From Flavobacteriales bacterium UBA1986 (GTDB taxonomy: Bacteria > Bacteroidota > Bacteroidia > Flavobacteriales_G > Salibacteraceae), in the NCBI GenBank assembly GCA_002336245.1, contig DDDG01000003.1, positions 159,464 through 223,463 of the forward strand: a stretch of DNA of 64,000 nt, given 5' to 3'. Both the position numbers and the translations under genes were made by a program. A model generated the notes under the pieces. The model worked only from the letters and a program-made list of their open reading frames with translations, ran no database searches and was not told the origin of the DNA. Position 1 is the stretch's first letter, and every line of letters starts with the position of its first letter. Below, piece after piece: positions 9,819-19,600 of this stretch.

Positions 9819-10240
9819 GCATTTGGTTCAAGGATTACAAACTCGAAGATTGGGATGGTCGCACAAAGAATACCATCCACGATTCACTCGGAATTGAAAT
9901 GACCGAGGTTGGGCCCGATTTTGTTTCTGGCAAAATGCCCGTAGACGATCGAACTGTTCAACCCATGCGCCTGCTTCACGGAGGAGCGAGTGTTGTTCTA
10001 GCCGAAAGCCTTGGAAGTATAGCCGCAACAATGGTGGTAGATCCCGAGAAATTCTACTGTGTTGGCCAAAGTATTTTTGGAAATCACTTGCGTCCGGCCA
10101 CGGAAGGCTTTGTATACGGCACGGCTCGTCCTGCGCACATTGGTCGCAAGACTCAGCTGTGGGAAATAGAAATCGTCAATGAAGCTGGTAAAGTCGTTCA
10201 CTTAAGCAGGCTTACCATGGCCGTTGTTGAAAAAGCATAA
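9815..10240 (+). CDS. Hotdog-fold thioesterase (MenI/YdiI/PaaI-like)
   Basis: 141 aa. It has the hotdog signature LLHGGASVVLAESLGS with the HGG motif and the catalytic acid in LAES, then the strand FGNHLRPATEGFVYGTA. The closest groups are 1,4-dihydroxy-2-naphthoyl-CoA hydrolase (menaquinone synthesis) and phenylacetyl-CoA-type thioesterases. The sequence alone does not fix the acyl-CoA substrate, and no men genes adjoin. The ATG at 9815 overlaps the upstream stop. Confidence 0.88.
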   Translation: MSIWFKDYKLEDWDGRTKNTIHDSLGIEMTEVGPDFVSGKMPVDDRTVQPMRLLHGGASVVLAESLGSIAATMVVDPEKFYCVGQSIFGNHLRPATEGFVYGTARPAHIGRKTQLWEIEIVNEAGKVVHLSRLTMAVVEKA

Positions 10241-10250
10241 TTTTGATTTT

Positions 10251-10724
10251 ATGGTAGGAATCATCATGGGTTCAAAGTCGGACTTGCCCGTTATGCAAGA
10301 AGCGGCAAACGTTCTTAAGGAGCTTGGGGTAGAATACGAACTGGACATTGTTTCAGCTCACCGTACTCCCGATAAAATGTATCAATACGCGAGCAAAGCT
10401 CATGAGCGAGGCATTCAAGTGATCATTGCTGGAGCCGGCGGAGCCGCTCACCTTCCAGGCATGACTGCCTCATTGAGTCCACTTCCTGTGATTGGCGTTC
10501 CTATTCATTCGTCAAATTCCATCGATGGATGGGATTCAGTACTCAGCATTCTGCAAATGCCAAGTGGTGTTCCCGTTGCCACGGTTGCATTGGATGGTGC
10601 GCGCAATGCGGGCATCTTAGCCGCTCAAATCATTGGAGCAAGCAACGAGGAGGTTCGAAATCGAATCATCGTCTTCAAAGAGCGCCTCAAAGAGAAAGTG
10701 CACAAGTCTGCGAAGGAGCTTTAG
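10251..10724 (+). CDS. purE: N5-carboxyaminoimidazole ribonucleotide mutase (PurE)
   Basis: 157 aa, class I PurE. It converts N5-CAIR to CAIR in purine synthesis. Motifs are GSKSDLPVM near the N-terminus, SAHRTP, and AGAGGAAHLPGM, all of which line the active site. The length is standard. ATG 10251 is chosen because GIIMGSKSD follows directly, and upstream in-frame codons fall inside the thioesterase gene. No purK adjoins in this window. Confidence 0.96.
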   Translation: MVGIIMGSKSDLPVMQEAANVLKELGVEYELDIVSAHRTPDKMYQYASKAHERGIQVIIAGAGGAAHLPGMTASLSPLPVIGVPIHSSNSIDGWDSVLSILQMPSGVPVATVALDGARNAGILAAQIIGASNEEVRNRIIVFKERLKEKVHKSAKEL

Positions 10725-10789
10725 TCTTCTTCACTCAGAAAAAATCTTCTCCACACTTTCTGTCTTCACAAACTCATTAATTTGGAGGA

Positions 10790-11602
10790 GTGAAACAACT
10801 CGCCCTCTGTCTTCTGCTTTTGAATCCCCTTTCAGCATCGGCCCAGTTTACTGATGTAATGGGCTCACGTGCGAACGGCATGGGCGGAAGTGCCCTGCTC
10901 GAGACCAATGCCTGGGCCAGCTTCAACAATCCAGCGGCCCTTGCCATGGATACCGGAAATCAGATTGCCGGGAATTACGCCAACTCATATTTGCTTCCAG
11001 AAATAGGAACCTCTGCGCTTGCCGCAAAATTCAGTTCTGGAACCCGAGCTTTTGGAATTGGCTTGAGCAGTTTTGGCTATTCAGAATTTCGCTCCAACAC
11101 CTTGCAAGCATCCTACGCAATGAAACTCGATGAACACTTCAGTATGGGAGTGAATCTCGGGCTACGATACTTGCAACTGGGTGACATCTATGGCCAGAGC
11201 TTCTCCCCTACGGCTAGTCTTGGAATGATGATTTACATAAATGAGGAACTATCCTTTGCCGCCCTGCTCAAAGACCCCTTCAATTTTAAAATCGATGAAG
11301 CTGCTATTGACCGTTACCCCGTTCTGCTTCGATCTGGTTTGCGCTACCAATTCAGCGACGATATTTTTACAAACCTAGAACTGGAGAAAGCTTTGGACAA
11401 AGACCTTCGAATTCGCGGAGGTTTTCAATATGCTCACCCCAATGGCTTCAGCTTCCGATTGGGTTTGATTACGCAGCCCTTTGAATACAGTTTAGGAGCA
11501 GGTTACCTCAAGAATCGCTTTGGGGTTGATCTCTCCTACAGCTACCACCCCTTATTGGGCTTCTCTCCCCAACTTGGCTTTCTCTGGAATTGGGGATCAT
11601 GA
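10790..11602 (+). CDS. PorV/PorQ-like outer-membrane beta-barrel protein
   Basis: 270 aa. The signal peptide ends at ASAQ. The mature start FTDVMGSRANGMGGSALLET then AWASFNNPAALA resembles the N-terminal 'lid' of FadL/PorV/PorQ-type barrels, and alternating amphipathic strands continue to the aromatic end GFLWNWGS. Assignment to PorQ proper (T9SS attachment complex) is not secure. The start is GTG 10790. It overlaps the HhH-barrel gene by 4 nt (ATGA), suggesting the two act together at the outer membrane. Confidence 0.7.
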   Translation: MKQLALCLLLLNPLSASAQFTDVMGSRANGMGGSALLETNAWASFNNPAALAMDTGNQIAGNYANSYLLPEIGTSALAAKFSSGTRAFGIGLSSFGYSEFRSNTLQASYAMKLDEHFSMGVNLGLRYLQLGDIYGQSFSPTASLGMMIYINEELSFAALLKDPFNFKIDEAAIDRYPVLLRSGLRYQFSDDIFTNLELEKALDKDLRIRGGFQYAHPNGFSFRLGLITQPFEYSLGAGYLKNRFGVDLSYSYHPLLGFSPQLGFLWNWGS

Positions 11603-13635
11603 GAAAGTTGCTGCTCTTCCTTTTCCTGATTCCGGGAATCTCCTCAGCGCAAGAAGCAGAACAAATCATCGAAGAACGCATCGAATGGATTTCACAGGAA
11701 CTGGAAGGAGAAGAGCTGGACCTCACCACCCTCACGGAGTTGTATCAGGAGTTTTACATCAATAAGCTCAATCTAAACGACTTCGATAAAGATCAACTGG
11801 CCCAGCTTTACTTATTAAGTCCTGATGAGATTCGAGCCATCATCTGGCATCGCATAAATTATGGTGATTTTGAAAGTGTTTATGAGCTGAAAGCCGTGAA
11901 CGGTTTGAGCCTCGAAAAAGCCATTTTGATTGCCCCCTTCGTTACCGCGAGTCCCCGAGAAGCTAAGCCCGACTCCTGGAAATACAGATTGAAGTCGGCC
12001 AAATATGCCAGGCATCAACTCATTTTGCGCGGTCAACGCATACTAGAACCAAAGGCTGGATACGACTTTCTAGATCCAAAATACGAAGGCGACCCAAACC
12101 GCTTGTATGCGCGCTATCGTCTGAGAAAATCCGATCTGTTTAGCTTCGGTGTCACAGCTGAAAAAGACCCAGGAGAACGTTTTGAAGGAAGAGGTTTCGA
12201 TTTCTACTCTGCCCACTTGATGCTGGAGAATATTGGCCCGATGAAGCGCTTGATTGTGGGCGACTACCAAGCTCAGTTTGGTCAAGCCCTCACAATGTGG
12301 ACGGGCTTTGGCTTCCGTAAATCGCCCATGCAAGTATTGCAAACTCAGCGTTACGCCCGCGGTTTACTTCCGTATACCAGTACCGATGAAAACAATTTTC
12401 TACGGGGTGTGGCCGCCCAATTCGAATGGAAACAATTTAATCTTCATGCCTTCTATTCCAAAAAGCGCATCGACGCGAACGTCAACCTGAGCGATACTCT
12501 CGCCGACGAGCAAGTTCAAACCTTTAGCAGCATTCAAAGCTCTGGCTTTCATCGGAATCTTAGTGAGCGTGAAGACAAGGATGCCATCGAGGAGGAAATT
12601 GTTGGGGCCGTGATTGAGTATAAACTGCAATCCACAGAAATCGGGGTGGTGAACTATATGACACGCTACTCAAGCAATTTTCAGAGGAACCTCAGCTTGT
12701 ACAATCAGTTCGAATTCGACAGCTCCTTCAATTTCGTCAGTGGAATCTACTATCGAAGTCAGCTTGGGAGTGTTGGTCTGTATGGCGAAGCCTCTCGGAG
12801 CATCAATGGGGGCTTAGCGGCTTTGCAAGGCTTTTCAATTCTCTTTCACGAACGACTCAAATTCAACGCCTACCACCGGCACTTTCAGCCGAACTATCAA
12901 AACTTACTCTCCAATGCTCTGTCAGAAAAGTCCAGGATTACGAATGAATCCGGAACCTACTTCTCCCTCGAATTCCAGGTTTTAAGCAAATTAAAAATGC
13001 AGGGCTTTGCCGACTTCTATCGCTTCCCATGGCTGTCCTATCGCATCGATGCACCTTCTAGAGGTCAAGAATACAGTCTAATGCTTCAGTACAACTTCTC
13101 GCGAAGTGTTCAGCTCTTGGCGCTGTATCGCTTTGAAGATAAGCTGGAGAATTCAAGTTCGCAGCAGGAAGCTGTTCGCACAGTAGTGAATAAAAGTTTG
13201 CAGCAAATAAGGCTTCAATTGGATGTGAAGGTAAACCGACAATGGTCGTTACGCAACCGCGTGGCCATCCGAGATTACCAAAAAGAAGGCCTGCGCTCAC
13301 AGGGGTTTGGCCTTTTTCAAGATTTGTACTACTCCTCCCCCAGTGGTCGATGGTCGGCAAAGTTTCGATATGCTGTCTTTCAAACCGATTCTTACGACGC
13401 TCGAATTTATGCCTATGAACACGACTTGCTATATCAGTTTAGTGTCCCTGCGTACGACGGACAAGGCTTCAAGGCTTATCTTTTGCTTCGATGGAAACCA
13501 ACCGACTTCTTAAGATGGGAAATGCGTATTTCTCGACTGGAACGAAGAGATGTGGATCAACTTGGAAGCGGAAACGAACTGATCGATGCACCTCACAGAA
13601 CTGAAGTTAAAAGTCAGTTGATTTTCACTTTTTAA
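11599..13635 (+). CDS. Helix-hairpin-helix domain protein with C-terminal outer-membrane barrel
   Basis: 678 aa. The signal peptide ends at SSAQ. Residues about 55-115 hold two ComEA-like helix-hairpin-helix units (LNLNDFDKDQLAQLYLLS; VYELKAVNGLSLEKAILIAPF). The rest, from about 150, is rich in alternating aromatic and polar strands typical of an outer-membrane barrel and ends LIFTF. An HhH unit normally binds DNA, so its fusion to an exported barrel is curious; it may serve protein contacts instead. It overlaps the upstream barrel gene by 4 nt. Confidence 0.8.
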   Translation: MRKLLLFLFLIPGISSAQEAEQIIEERIEWISQELEGEELDLTTLTELYQEFYINKLNLNDFDKDQLAQLYLLSPDEIRAIIWHRINYGDFESVYELKAVNGLSLEKAILIAPFVTASPREAKPDSWKYRLKSAKYARHQLILRGQRILEPKAGYDFLDPKYEGDPNRLYARYRLRKSDLFSFGVTAEKDPGERFEGRGFDFYSAHLMLENIGPMKRLIVGDYQAQFGQALTMWTGFGFRKSPMQVLQTQRYARGLLPYTSTDENNFLRGVAAQFEWKQFNLHAFYSKKRIDANVNLSDTLADEQVQTFSSIQSSGFHRNLSEREDKDAIEEEIVGAVIEYKLQSTEIGVVNYMTRYSSNFQRNLSLYNQFEFDSSFNFVSGIYYRSQLGSVGLYGEASRSINGGLAALQGFSILFHERLKFNAYHRHFQPNYQNLLSNALSEKSRITNESGTYFSLEFQVLSKLKMQGFADFYRFPWLSYRIDAPSRGQEYSLMLQYNFSRSVQLLALYRFEDKLENSSSQQEAVRTVVNKSLQQIRLQLDVKVNRQWSLRNRVAIRDYQKEGLRSQGFGLFQDLYYSSPSGRWSAKFRYAVFQTDSYDARIYAYEHDLLYQFSVPAYDGQGFKAYLLLRWKPTDFLRWEMRISRLERRDVDQLGSGNELIDAPHRTEVKSQLIFTF

Positions 13636-13653
13636 GAATTGTTTAGGTCTACT

Positions 13654-13661
13654 TATCTTCG
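13654..13661 (+). promoter_or_regulatory. -7 promoter box TATCTTCG
   Basis: Matches the TTCG variant of the -7 box and lies 7 nt before the ATG of the membrane-protein pseudogene at 13668, so the promoter seems to survive although the gene is broken. Confidence 0.45.
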
Positions 13662-13667
13662 TTTCTA

Positions 13668-14211
13668 ATGTCAATCATAGAGTTTTACCTAATCTTCGAG
13701 TCAATACTTTATGGTTTGATTGTAACGCAGTTCTTTCTGGACTGGAACAAACTGATTTTCTCGGCGAAAAATCTCAAGATTTATTGGTCGCACCTTCTGC
13801 TCAGTCTAACCATTTTCTTTCAGGTTCTGCTCCGCTTCAACGGTCGATTGAAGACACTGGATCAATTGGAACAGATCAACAGTTCATTCATCTTCCTACT
13901 TGAGACCACCATGGGACCTGCGCTCTTATACCTCATCACTTACCAGATTTTCCCTCAACGTCCAGAACGAACCGACCTAGATTAGTTCATCATGGATCGT
14001 CATAAAAAAAATAGGCTTCGCCATCTTCCTTTATGGGATGTATCAAGGAATACGAAACATTCATTTGGGTCAGCCAATATCGCTCACCGCCCCACTCATT
14101 CTTTTCGGCCTACTCTACCTTGTTTTTGTATTCTGGAAAAACTCTCTCTAGTTTAAGATTGTCACCCTCTTAGGATTTATAGCTAGTTGCTATTTCATGG
14201 TGATCACCTAA
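13668..14211 (+). pseudogene. Decayed integral membrane protein gene (frameshift plus in-frame stop)
   Basis: The first 105 codons encode membrane helices (FYLIFESILYGLIVTQFFL, WSHLLLSLTIFFQVLL, TTMGPALLYLITYQI) and stop at TAG 13983-13985. Another forward frame is open from 13981 and continues as plausible membrane protein (WIVIKKIGFAIFLYGMYQGI, APLILFGLLYLVFVFW). It meets TAG at 14149-14151, then runs in the same frame through KIVTLLGFIASCYFMVIT to TAA 14209-14211. One frameshift near 13975-13983 and one nonsense change would restore a protein of about 180 aa with five or six helices. I do not recognise the family. Alternatively only the 105-aa protein is real, but the coding-like tail argues against this. 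Confidence 0.7.
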
Positions 14212-14264
14212 GTCTTCTTTGTCGTTCATTGAACTAAGCTTTGGCTCATAACGTTTTAGTTTTG

Positions 14265-14960
14265 ATGATGCGTCAAGCGATTCTACTTACTTTCTTAACT
14301 CTAGCTATGTCCAGCAATGCCCAAGAAAAGAAAATGCTCGTTTACATTGCCGACCCCATGTGTTCTTGGTGTTACGGCTTCACGAAGGAAATCACCAAAA
14401 TCAAAAAGATCTTCGAGAACGACCTGCAATTTGGGATGATTATGGGTGGTTTGCGGCCCTACAATAAGGAGGTGATGGATGAGAAGCTTGTGAAATTCCT
14501 TCGCGAGCATTGGGAAGACATTGGCAAGAAAACGGGACAAAGTTTTCGATACAATGTGTTGAACTGGGAGAATTTTCAATATGATACAGAACCTGCTGCA
14601 CGAGCGGTAGTCGTGGCTAGAAGCATTGTCCCTGCAAAAGAGTTCGACTACTTTAAACACGTTCAGAATTCCTTCTATGCCTTAAACCAGCATCCACACG
14701 ACGTCGACACTTACGTCCGCATTGCGCGCGATCTCGCCATCGATGCTACAGAATTTGAGAAGCGTTTTCTCTCTCAAGAATACATGATCAAGACCTCCAA
14801 GGATTTTGAGCTTTCAAGAAAATTGGGAATCAATGGATTTCCAAGTCTTTTGCTTGTCGTAGGTGAGAAATCCTACATAGTCACAAGTGGATATTCCAAA
14901 GCCGCCCCACTGATTGCAAAGATTCAGGAGGTGCTGGACGAAGCGGCTCAGGATAAATAG
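14265..14960 (+). CDS. DsbA-family thioredoxin-like protein, exported
   Basis: About 231 aa. A signal peptide (MRQAILLTFL ... SSNAQ) is followed by a thioredoxin-fold strand and the active site DPMCSWCYGF, with the CSWC redox pair. The C-terminal cis-Pro motif is GINGFPSLLLV. The sequence resembles the FrnE/YwbO-like DsbA group rather than classic DsbA and probably acts on periplasmic disulphides. The start is ATG 14265 or 14268. Its 3' end overlaps era on the other strand by 13 nt. Confidence 0.88.
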   Translation: MMRQAILLTFLTLAMSSNAQEKKMLVYIADPMCSWCYGFTKEITKIKKIFENDLQFGMIMGGLRPYNKEVMDEKLVKFLREHWEDIGKKTGQSFRYNVLNWENFQYDTEPAARAVVVARSIVPAKEFDYFKHVQNSFYALNQHPHDVDTYVRIARDLAIDATEFEKRFLSQEYMIKTSKDFELSRKLGINGFPSLLLVVGEKSYIVTSGYSKAAPLIAKIQEVLDEAAQDK

Positions 14961-15853
14961 CCGTAGCGCTTCAATTTAGAAGACTGATCGCGCCAATTCT
15001 TATCAACCTTCACATATAGTTCTAGGAATATTTGCTCGCCTATAAATGCTTCTATGTCCTTTCGAGCTTGAGTGCCAACCTTTTTGAGCATTCTCCCTTG
15101 ATGGCCGATGAGAATTCCTTTCTGAGAATCTCGCGCAACGTAAATGAGCGCACGCACGTATATTGGAACTGTGTTCTCGTGGTACTCTTCAATTTCCACT
15201 TCACAGCTGTAGGGGATTTCCTTTTGGTAATTCAGGAAAATCTTTTCTCGAATGATTTCTGAAAGGAAGAAACGCAAGGGTTTGTCCGTCAGTTCATCCT
15301 TTGGAAAGAAGGGTGGCGACACTGGAAGTGACGCAACAATTTTTGTAAAGACCTCTGCCGTAAAGGATTTGTACAGTGCCGAAATTGGGAAGACTTGAGC
15401 TTGAGGAACAAGCGATTCCCACTGTTGAACACGCTTCGTAAGCATGTCTTGATCCCCTAAATCGATCTTATTGATGAGAATAAAAATGGGGAGTTTCTTA
15501 TTCTTGAGCTTCTCGAAGAGCTGTTCATGACGTTCCCCACCGTTGGCGTTCTCTGGGTCAATACCAATCTCTGTGAGGTACAAAATAACGTCGGCATCTA
15601 CCAACGCAGCATCGACGAACTTCATCATTCCCTCTTGCAATCCGTATGCTGGGTCAATGATTCCGGGAGTATCGGAAAAAACAATTTGGTAATCATCGCC
15701 GTTTACGATGCCCCGAATCCGATGCCTCGTTGTCTGCGCTTTTGATGTGATGATTGAAAGTTTCTCTCCAACGAGCGCGTTCATTAAGGTCGACTTACCG
15801 ACGTTGGGTTTTCCGATGAGACTTACAAAACCGGATTGGTGTTCATTTTCCAC
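14948..15853 (-). CDS. era: GTPase Era
   Basis: 301 aa, normal length. It binds 16S rRNA and helps 30S ribosome maturation. The G domain has GKPNVGKST (G1), DTPG (G3) and NKID (G4); the C-terminal KH domain has GILIGHQGRMLKKVG. The start is ATG at 15851-15853. A possible -7 box on this strand (TATATTCG, 15858-15865) lies so close that the message would be nearly leaderless. Confidence 0.97.
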   Translation of the reverse strand: MENEHQSGFVSLIGKPNVGKSTLMNALVGEKLSIITSKAQTTRHRIRGIVNGDDYQIVFSDTPGIIDPAYGLQEGMMKFVDAALVDADVILYLTEIGIDPENANGGERHEQLFEKLKNKKLPIFILINKIDLGDQDMLTKRVQQWESLVPQAQVFPISALYKSFTAEVFTKIVASLPVSPPFFPKDELTDKPLRFFLSEIIREKIFLNYQKEIPYSCEVEIEEYHENTVPIYVRALIYVARDSQKGILIGHQGRMLKKVGTQARKDIEAFIGEQIFLELYVKVDKNWRDQSSKLKRYGYLS

Positions 15854-15875
15854 TGCGCGAATATAAATTATATGT

Positions 15876-15883
15876 TACCTTTG
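15876..15883 (+). promoter_or_regulatory. -7 promoter box TACCTTTG (tRNA-fMet)
   Basis: Perfect TAnnTTTG box 11 nt upstream of the tRNA 5' end at 15895, consistent with a short 5' leader removed by RNase P. Confidence 0.65.
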
Positions 15884-15894
15884 CCCACCTAAAT

Positions 15895-15953
<59 letters not shown>

Positions 15954-15967
<14 letters not shown>

Positions 15968-16026
15968 CTAAAGAAGAAGCCATCAAGCACCGCTTGGTGG
16001 CTTTTTTAATGGCATCGAGCGAAGCT
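15954..16026 (+). repeat. 73-bp direct repeat, copy 1 (tRNA 3' end plus terminator)
   Basis: Starts in the T stem of tRNA-fMet and runs through its terminator. It is identical base for base to 16138-16210, an offset of 184 bp. Confidence 0.97.
15979..16007 (+). terminator. Rho-independent terminator of tRNA-fMet
   Basis: Stem GCCATCAAGC / GCTTGGTGGC (10 bp with one G-U), loop ACC, then six T. Confidence 0.9.
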
Positions 16027-16137
16027 TGCTTTAGCGAAGATGTGATTAAAAAATGGCGTGCCGACGAAGGAGGAGGCTTCGAGACCTTTAATTGCCACCC
16101 AACTAGGTCCGCCGAACCCAAATAAGGGGTGAGGCAA
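16027..16137 (+). other. Spacer between the two 73-bp repeats; no gene seen
   Basis: 111 bp lie between the repeat copies. Open frames cross it on both strands, but they translate tRNA and terminator sequence and are not credible genes. No recombinase gene or palindrome is seen. Confidence 0.6.
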
Positions 16138-16210
16138 TCCTGCCCCCGCAACTAAAGAAGAAGCCATCAAGCACCGCTTGGTGGCTTTTTTAATGGCATC
16201 GAGCGAAGCT
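16138..16210 (+). repeat. 73-bp direct repeat, copy 2
   Basis: Identical to 15954-16026: it carries the last 14 bases of the tRNA-fMet body and a full second copy of the terminator. The rest of the tRNA is absent here. Confidence 0.97.
16163..16191 (+). terminator. Duplicate copy of the tRNA terminator
   Basis: Same hairpin and T6 tract as at 15979-16007. It has no gene of its own upstream on this strand and may act as a back-up stop before the convergent minus-strand gene ending at 16225. Confidence 0.75.
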
Positions 16211-16224
16211 GAACAAAGAACAGC

Positions 16225-16617
16225 TCAGTCTTCAATTCTTCGTAAGACGTAAGTCCTTTGATTCGTGATGCGAAGAAGATCGTCTTGCAAAATATAAGCG
16301 CCCCGATAGTTGATGCGGTCTCCAATCGGATCCCGAGAACCATCGCAACAAACTCTCGTGCATGCGCTCTTATCGTATTCAATCATCATCCCATCAATCA
16401 TAAGGTTGGCACCATTGCATTGATTCACATCGGTATTGTAGGAAAACAATCCTTGACCAATCTTGAGTGTGTATTCAAGTCCCGGAGACTCCATGCCGTT
16501 TTCAGACTCTACATATTCCAAAAGCCAAGTACCATAAAGGTCGGTATTGGCAAGCTGTTGCGCCGAAACCGAGAAGCCAATCAAACTCAAGACTACTGCA
16601 AAAAACCCCTTCTTCAT
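16225..16617 (-). CDS. Small secreted protein, lipocalin/META-like
   Basis: 130 aa with a signal peptide ending SVSAQ. The mature part begins LYGTWLLEYVE, has paired short strands, and contains QCNGANLM and CTRVCCDGS, so four or five cysteines could form disulphides. The 'YGTW' opening resembles lipocalin-like or META/HslJ-like beta-barrels, but the match is loose. It starts 3 nt after the stop of the 1086-aa BNR protein, so they share a transcript and may share a role. Confidence 0.55.
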   Translation of the reverse strand: MKKGFFAVVLSLIGFSVSAQQLANTDLYGTWLLEYVESENGMESPGLEYTLKIGQGLFSYNTDVNQCNGANLMIDGMMIEYDKSACTRVCCDGSRDPIGDRINYRGAYILQDDLLRITNQRTYVLRRIED

Positions 16618-16620
16618 ATT

Positions 16621-19600
16621 CTATTCTGTTTCATCCCTTCCAGGAGTATAAGGTACACCATTCGCAGCCATTTTCTCCTCCATTTTAGCAATCGACGTTT
16701 CAATGGTCTCAAGCGATTTCTCTAGTTCAAGCAATTCTTCGGTTGCAATTTGAATGTTCACACGTTGTGTTCCCGTAGGATTCGAACGATGACTCCATAA
16801 ATTGTAAGTCACCAAACCAATGCGCCCATTGATTGAAGGAGCGGTCTCAAACTCACGCTTGCTCAAACTTCCATCTCCATAGAGCTTCAGTTTTTGATCA
16901 TCCAACAGCTCCTGCTGCTTCGTCAAGTCTGCGAGCCAAGAAATATCAGCTCTTTGATGACTCAAAATGGCTTGCCGCATGAATTTCATGCGCTCGCTTA
17001 AATCGCCAACCTTTTTGTTGGTAAAAACCAGCTTTCGCTTGGCCTCCTTCACTTCCTCCTTAAATTCAGCAAGCGACTGTGGCTCTGCCATCGGCATGCT
17101 CATATTGTCGAGCGCCTTCAATTGAAACTCTATTGGCCCTGCCAAGGCTTTGAGCTCAGATCCTTGCACCAGCGTCATCTCCACAGAGTATTTCCCGGGA
17201 AATGCCAAGGCCCCATAATCTTGCCCAGCAAATGGATTGTCGGATTCTTCCTTTTTCATTTGAATCGCTGACATGCTCCCATAACGCATGTTCCAAGAAG
17301 AACGGTTCACTCCTTTTTTTGGTTTCTCAGTAAACTTACTGACCACCTTTCCTGCAGCGTCGCGAATTGTAAAGACAATTGTTGGATCATTTTCCCGATC
17401 CTCTTCTCGCAATGCCTCTTCGGAAGGATAGAAATTATCACCTCCAGATTTGGCTGTTTCTTTCTCCTTTTCAAGGCGGGCATCACGTTTACTTTTTGGA
17501 GCCTCTTTCATATACCAAGTAAACTGAGGCCCCATAGGAGGGTTGTCAGCAGAAAAGAAATTGTTTCCTTGAAAGGCTTTCTTGCGAAGACCAAGCGGGG
17601 TACTTTCAATGTAGAGCCAAGCATCTCGAACTGAGAAGATGTGAGCATCCTTCTCCATCAAATCTTTCTGAGGAAACCTCAAGGCTGAATAATCATCCAA
17701 CACATAAAACCCTCGACCAAATGAAGCCAGAACCAAGTCGTTCTCACGCTCTTGAATTTCAATATCTCGGACGGCAACGGTCGGCAGTCCAGCGTTCAAT
17801 TGTTGCCACTTTGCTCCTCCATCCTGACTGAAAAAGCATCCGAACTCCGTTCCTGCAAAAAGCAATTTCGCATCGATGTTGTCTTGAACCAAATCATACA
17901 CAGAACCTCTTTCAGGAAGATTGCCAGATATGCTTGTCCAAGAAGAACCTGCGTCGGTTGATTTTAAGATGTATGGTTTGAAGTCGCCTTGCTTGTGATT
18001 GTTGAAAGTGGCAAAAACCGTGTTCTCATCGTAGCGAGATGCCGTGAGAGAATTCACGTAAGTTCTGGCCGGAATCCCAGGAAAGCCATCTTTCTTCGTC
18101 CAGGTTTTACCACCGTCTTTACTCACGTGGATTAGGCCATCGTCGGTTCCAATATAGAGCAAACCTTCTTTTTTAGGAGACTCGTCGAAGGCAACAATTT
18201 GCCCATAAATGCTGGTCGACTTATTCTTCGCAACGGCATCAACACTCCATACACGATCCATCACTTCAAGCTTGTTTCGATCGAGCTGTCGAGACAAGTC
18301 ACCGCTGATTGTCGTCCAGTTATCACCTCGGTCATCGCTGCGAAACACCTTGTTTGCACAGAAATATAGGCGATTTGGGTTGTGAGGTGAGATCAGTAGT
18401 GGCGCATCCCAATTCCAACGAAAAGCGGCTTCACCTTTTCCAGGTTGCGGTTTGATGTCGACCTTTTCGCCACTTCTTTTGTCGAAGCGCACCAACCAGC
18501 CATATTGCGATTGAGCGTATACGATGTTTGGGTCTGTAGGGTCAACCTGACTTTCAAATCCGTCGCCACCCTTTGTAATGAACCAGTCGGCGTTCACAAT
18601 GCCACTGGTACTGTTGGTGCGCGAAGGGCCACCAATGCTGAAGTTGTCTTGAGTTCCTCCATAGATGTTGTAGAAAGGAGCATCTTGATCAACAGCCACT
18701 TTATAAAATTGCGTAATCGGAAGGTTGGCGTGAAAGCTCCATGATTTCGCGTCATCGAAGCTTGTGTACAAACCTCCATCGCAGCCCATAATGTAGTGGT
18801 CTGTGTTTTCAGGATTGATCCACATACAATGATTGTCGACGTGCTTGTACTTCTCATTGATTTTATTCCAGGTCTTGCCGCCATCGAGGCTCATATGACA
18901 CCAGGTATCCATTGAGAAAATCTTCTCCGAATTCAAGGGATCTACATAAAGCTCGGTGTAATAGTTTCCAGAAGTATTGTATTTGTTCAGCTTGCTCCAG
19001 CTCGCACCTCGATCTGTAGAACGGAAGAATCCTTCGGTTTTCTCTGTGCCTTCAACCATGGCGTAGAGCACGTCGGGGTTGCTTGGAGCCATCGCCATTC
19101 CGATGCGTCCTTTATCTCCTTTAGGAATTCCATTTTCAAGAACGTTCCATGTAACACCACCATCTTCAGACTTATAGATGGCCGAAGAGGGACCTCCGGA
19201 AATGTAAGTCCAAACATGCCGTCTTCTTTGGTGCGCAGCAGCATACATTACATCTGGATTCCGAGGATCGATGTGAATTTCATGGACCCCTGTATGTTCG
19301 TCTATCTCAAGAATTCTTTTCCAGCTTTCACCACCGTTCGTTGTTTTATAGAGACCTCGGTCACCGCCTGCCGACCACAGTGGACCAACTGCGGCGACAT
19401 AGACCGTTTGCGGATCGTTTGGATGGAACTTAATCATCCCGATGTGCTCGCTGTTTTTGAGACCCATATTTTTCCAACTCTTTCCGCCATCTTGAGATTT
19501 GTACACGCCATCGCCATAAGCGACCGAACGCTGGTTGTTGTTCTCTCCTGAGCCGACCCAAACTTCATTCAAGTTGGACGGGTTTAAGGCAACACAACCG

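Noticed and set aside
10238..10245. TAATTTTG as a purE promoter
   Set aside because: Perfect box, but only 5 nt from the ATG and overlapping the thioesterase stop. Possible leaderless start, too uncertain to list.
14257..14264. TAGTTTTG as promoter of the DsbA-like gene
   Set aside because: It abuts the ATG, so the transcript would start inside the signal peptide codons.
16258..16725. 155-aa plus-strand open frame
   Set aside because: Runs antisense across the junction of two minus-strand genes; no signal peptide or motif.
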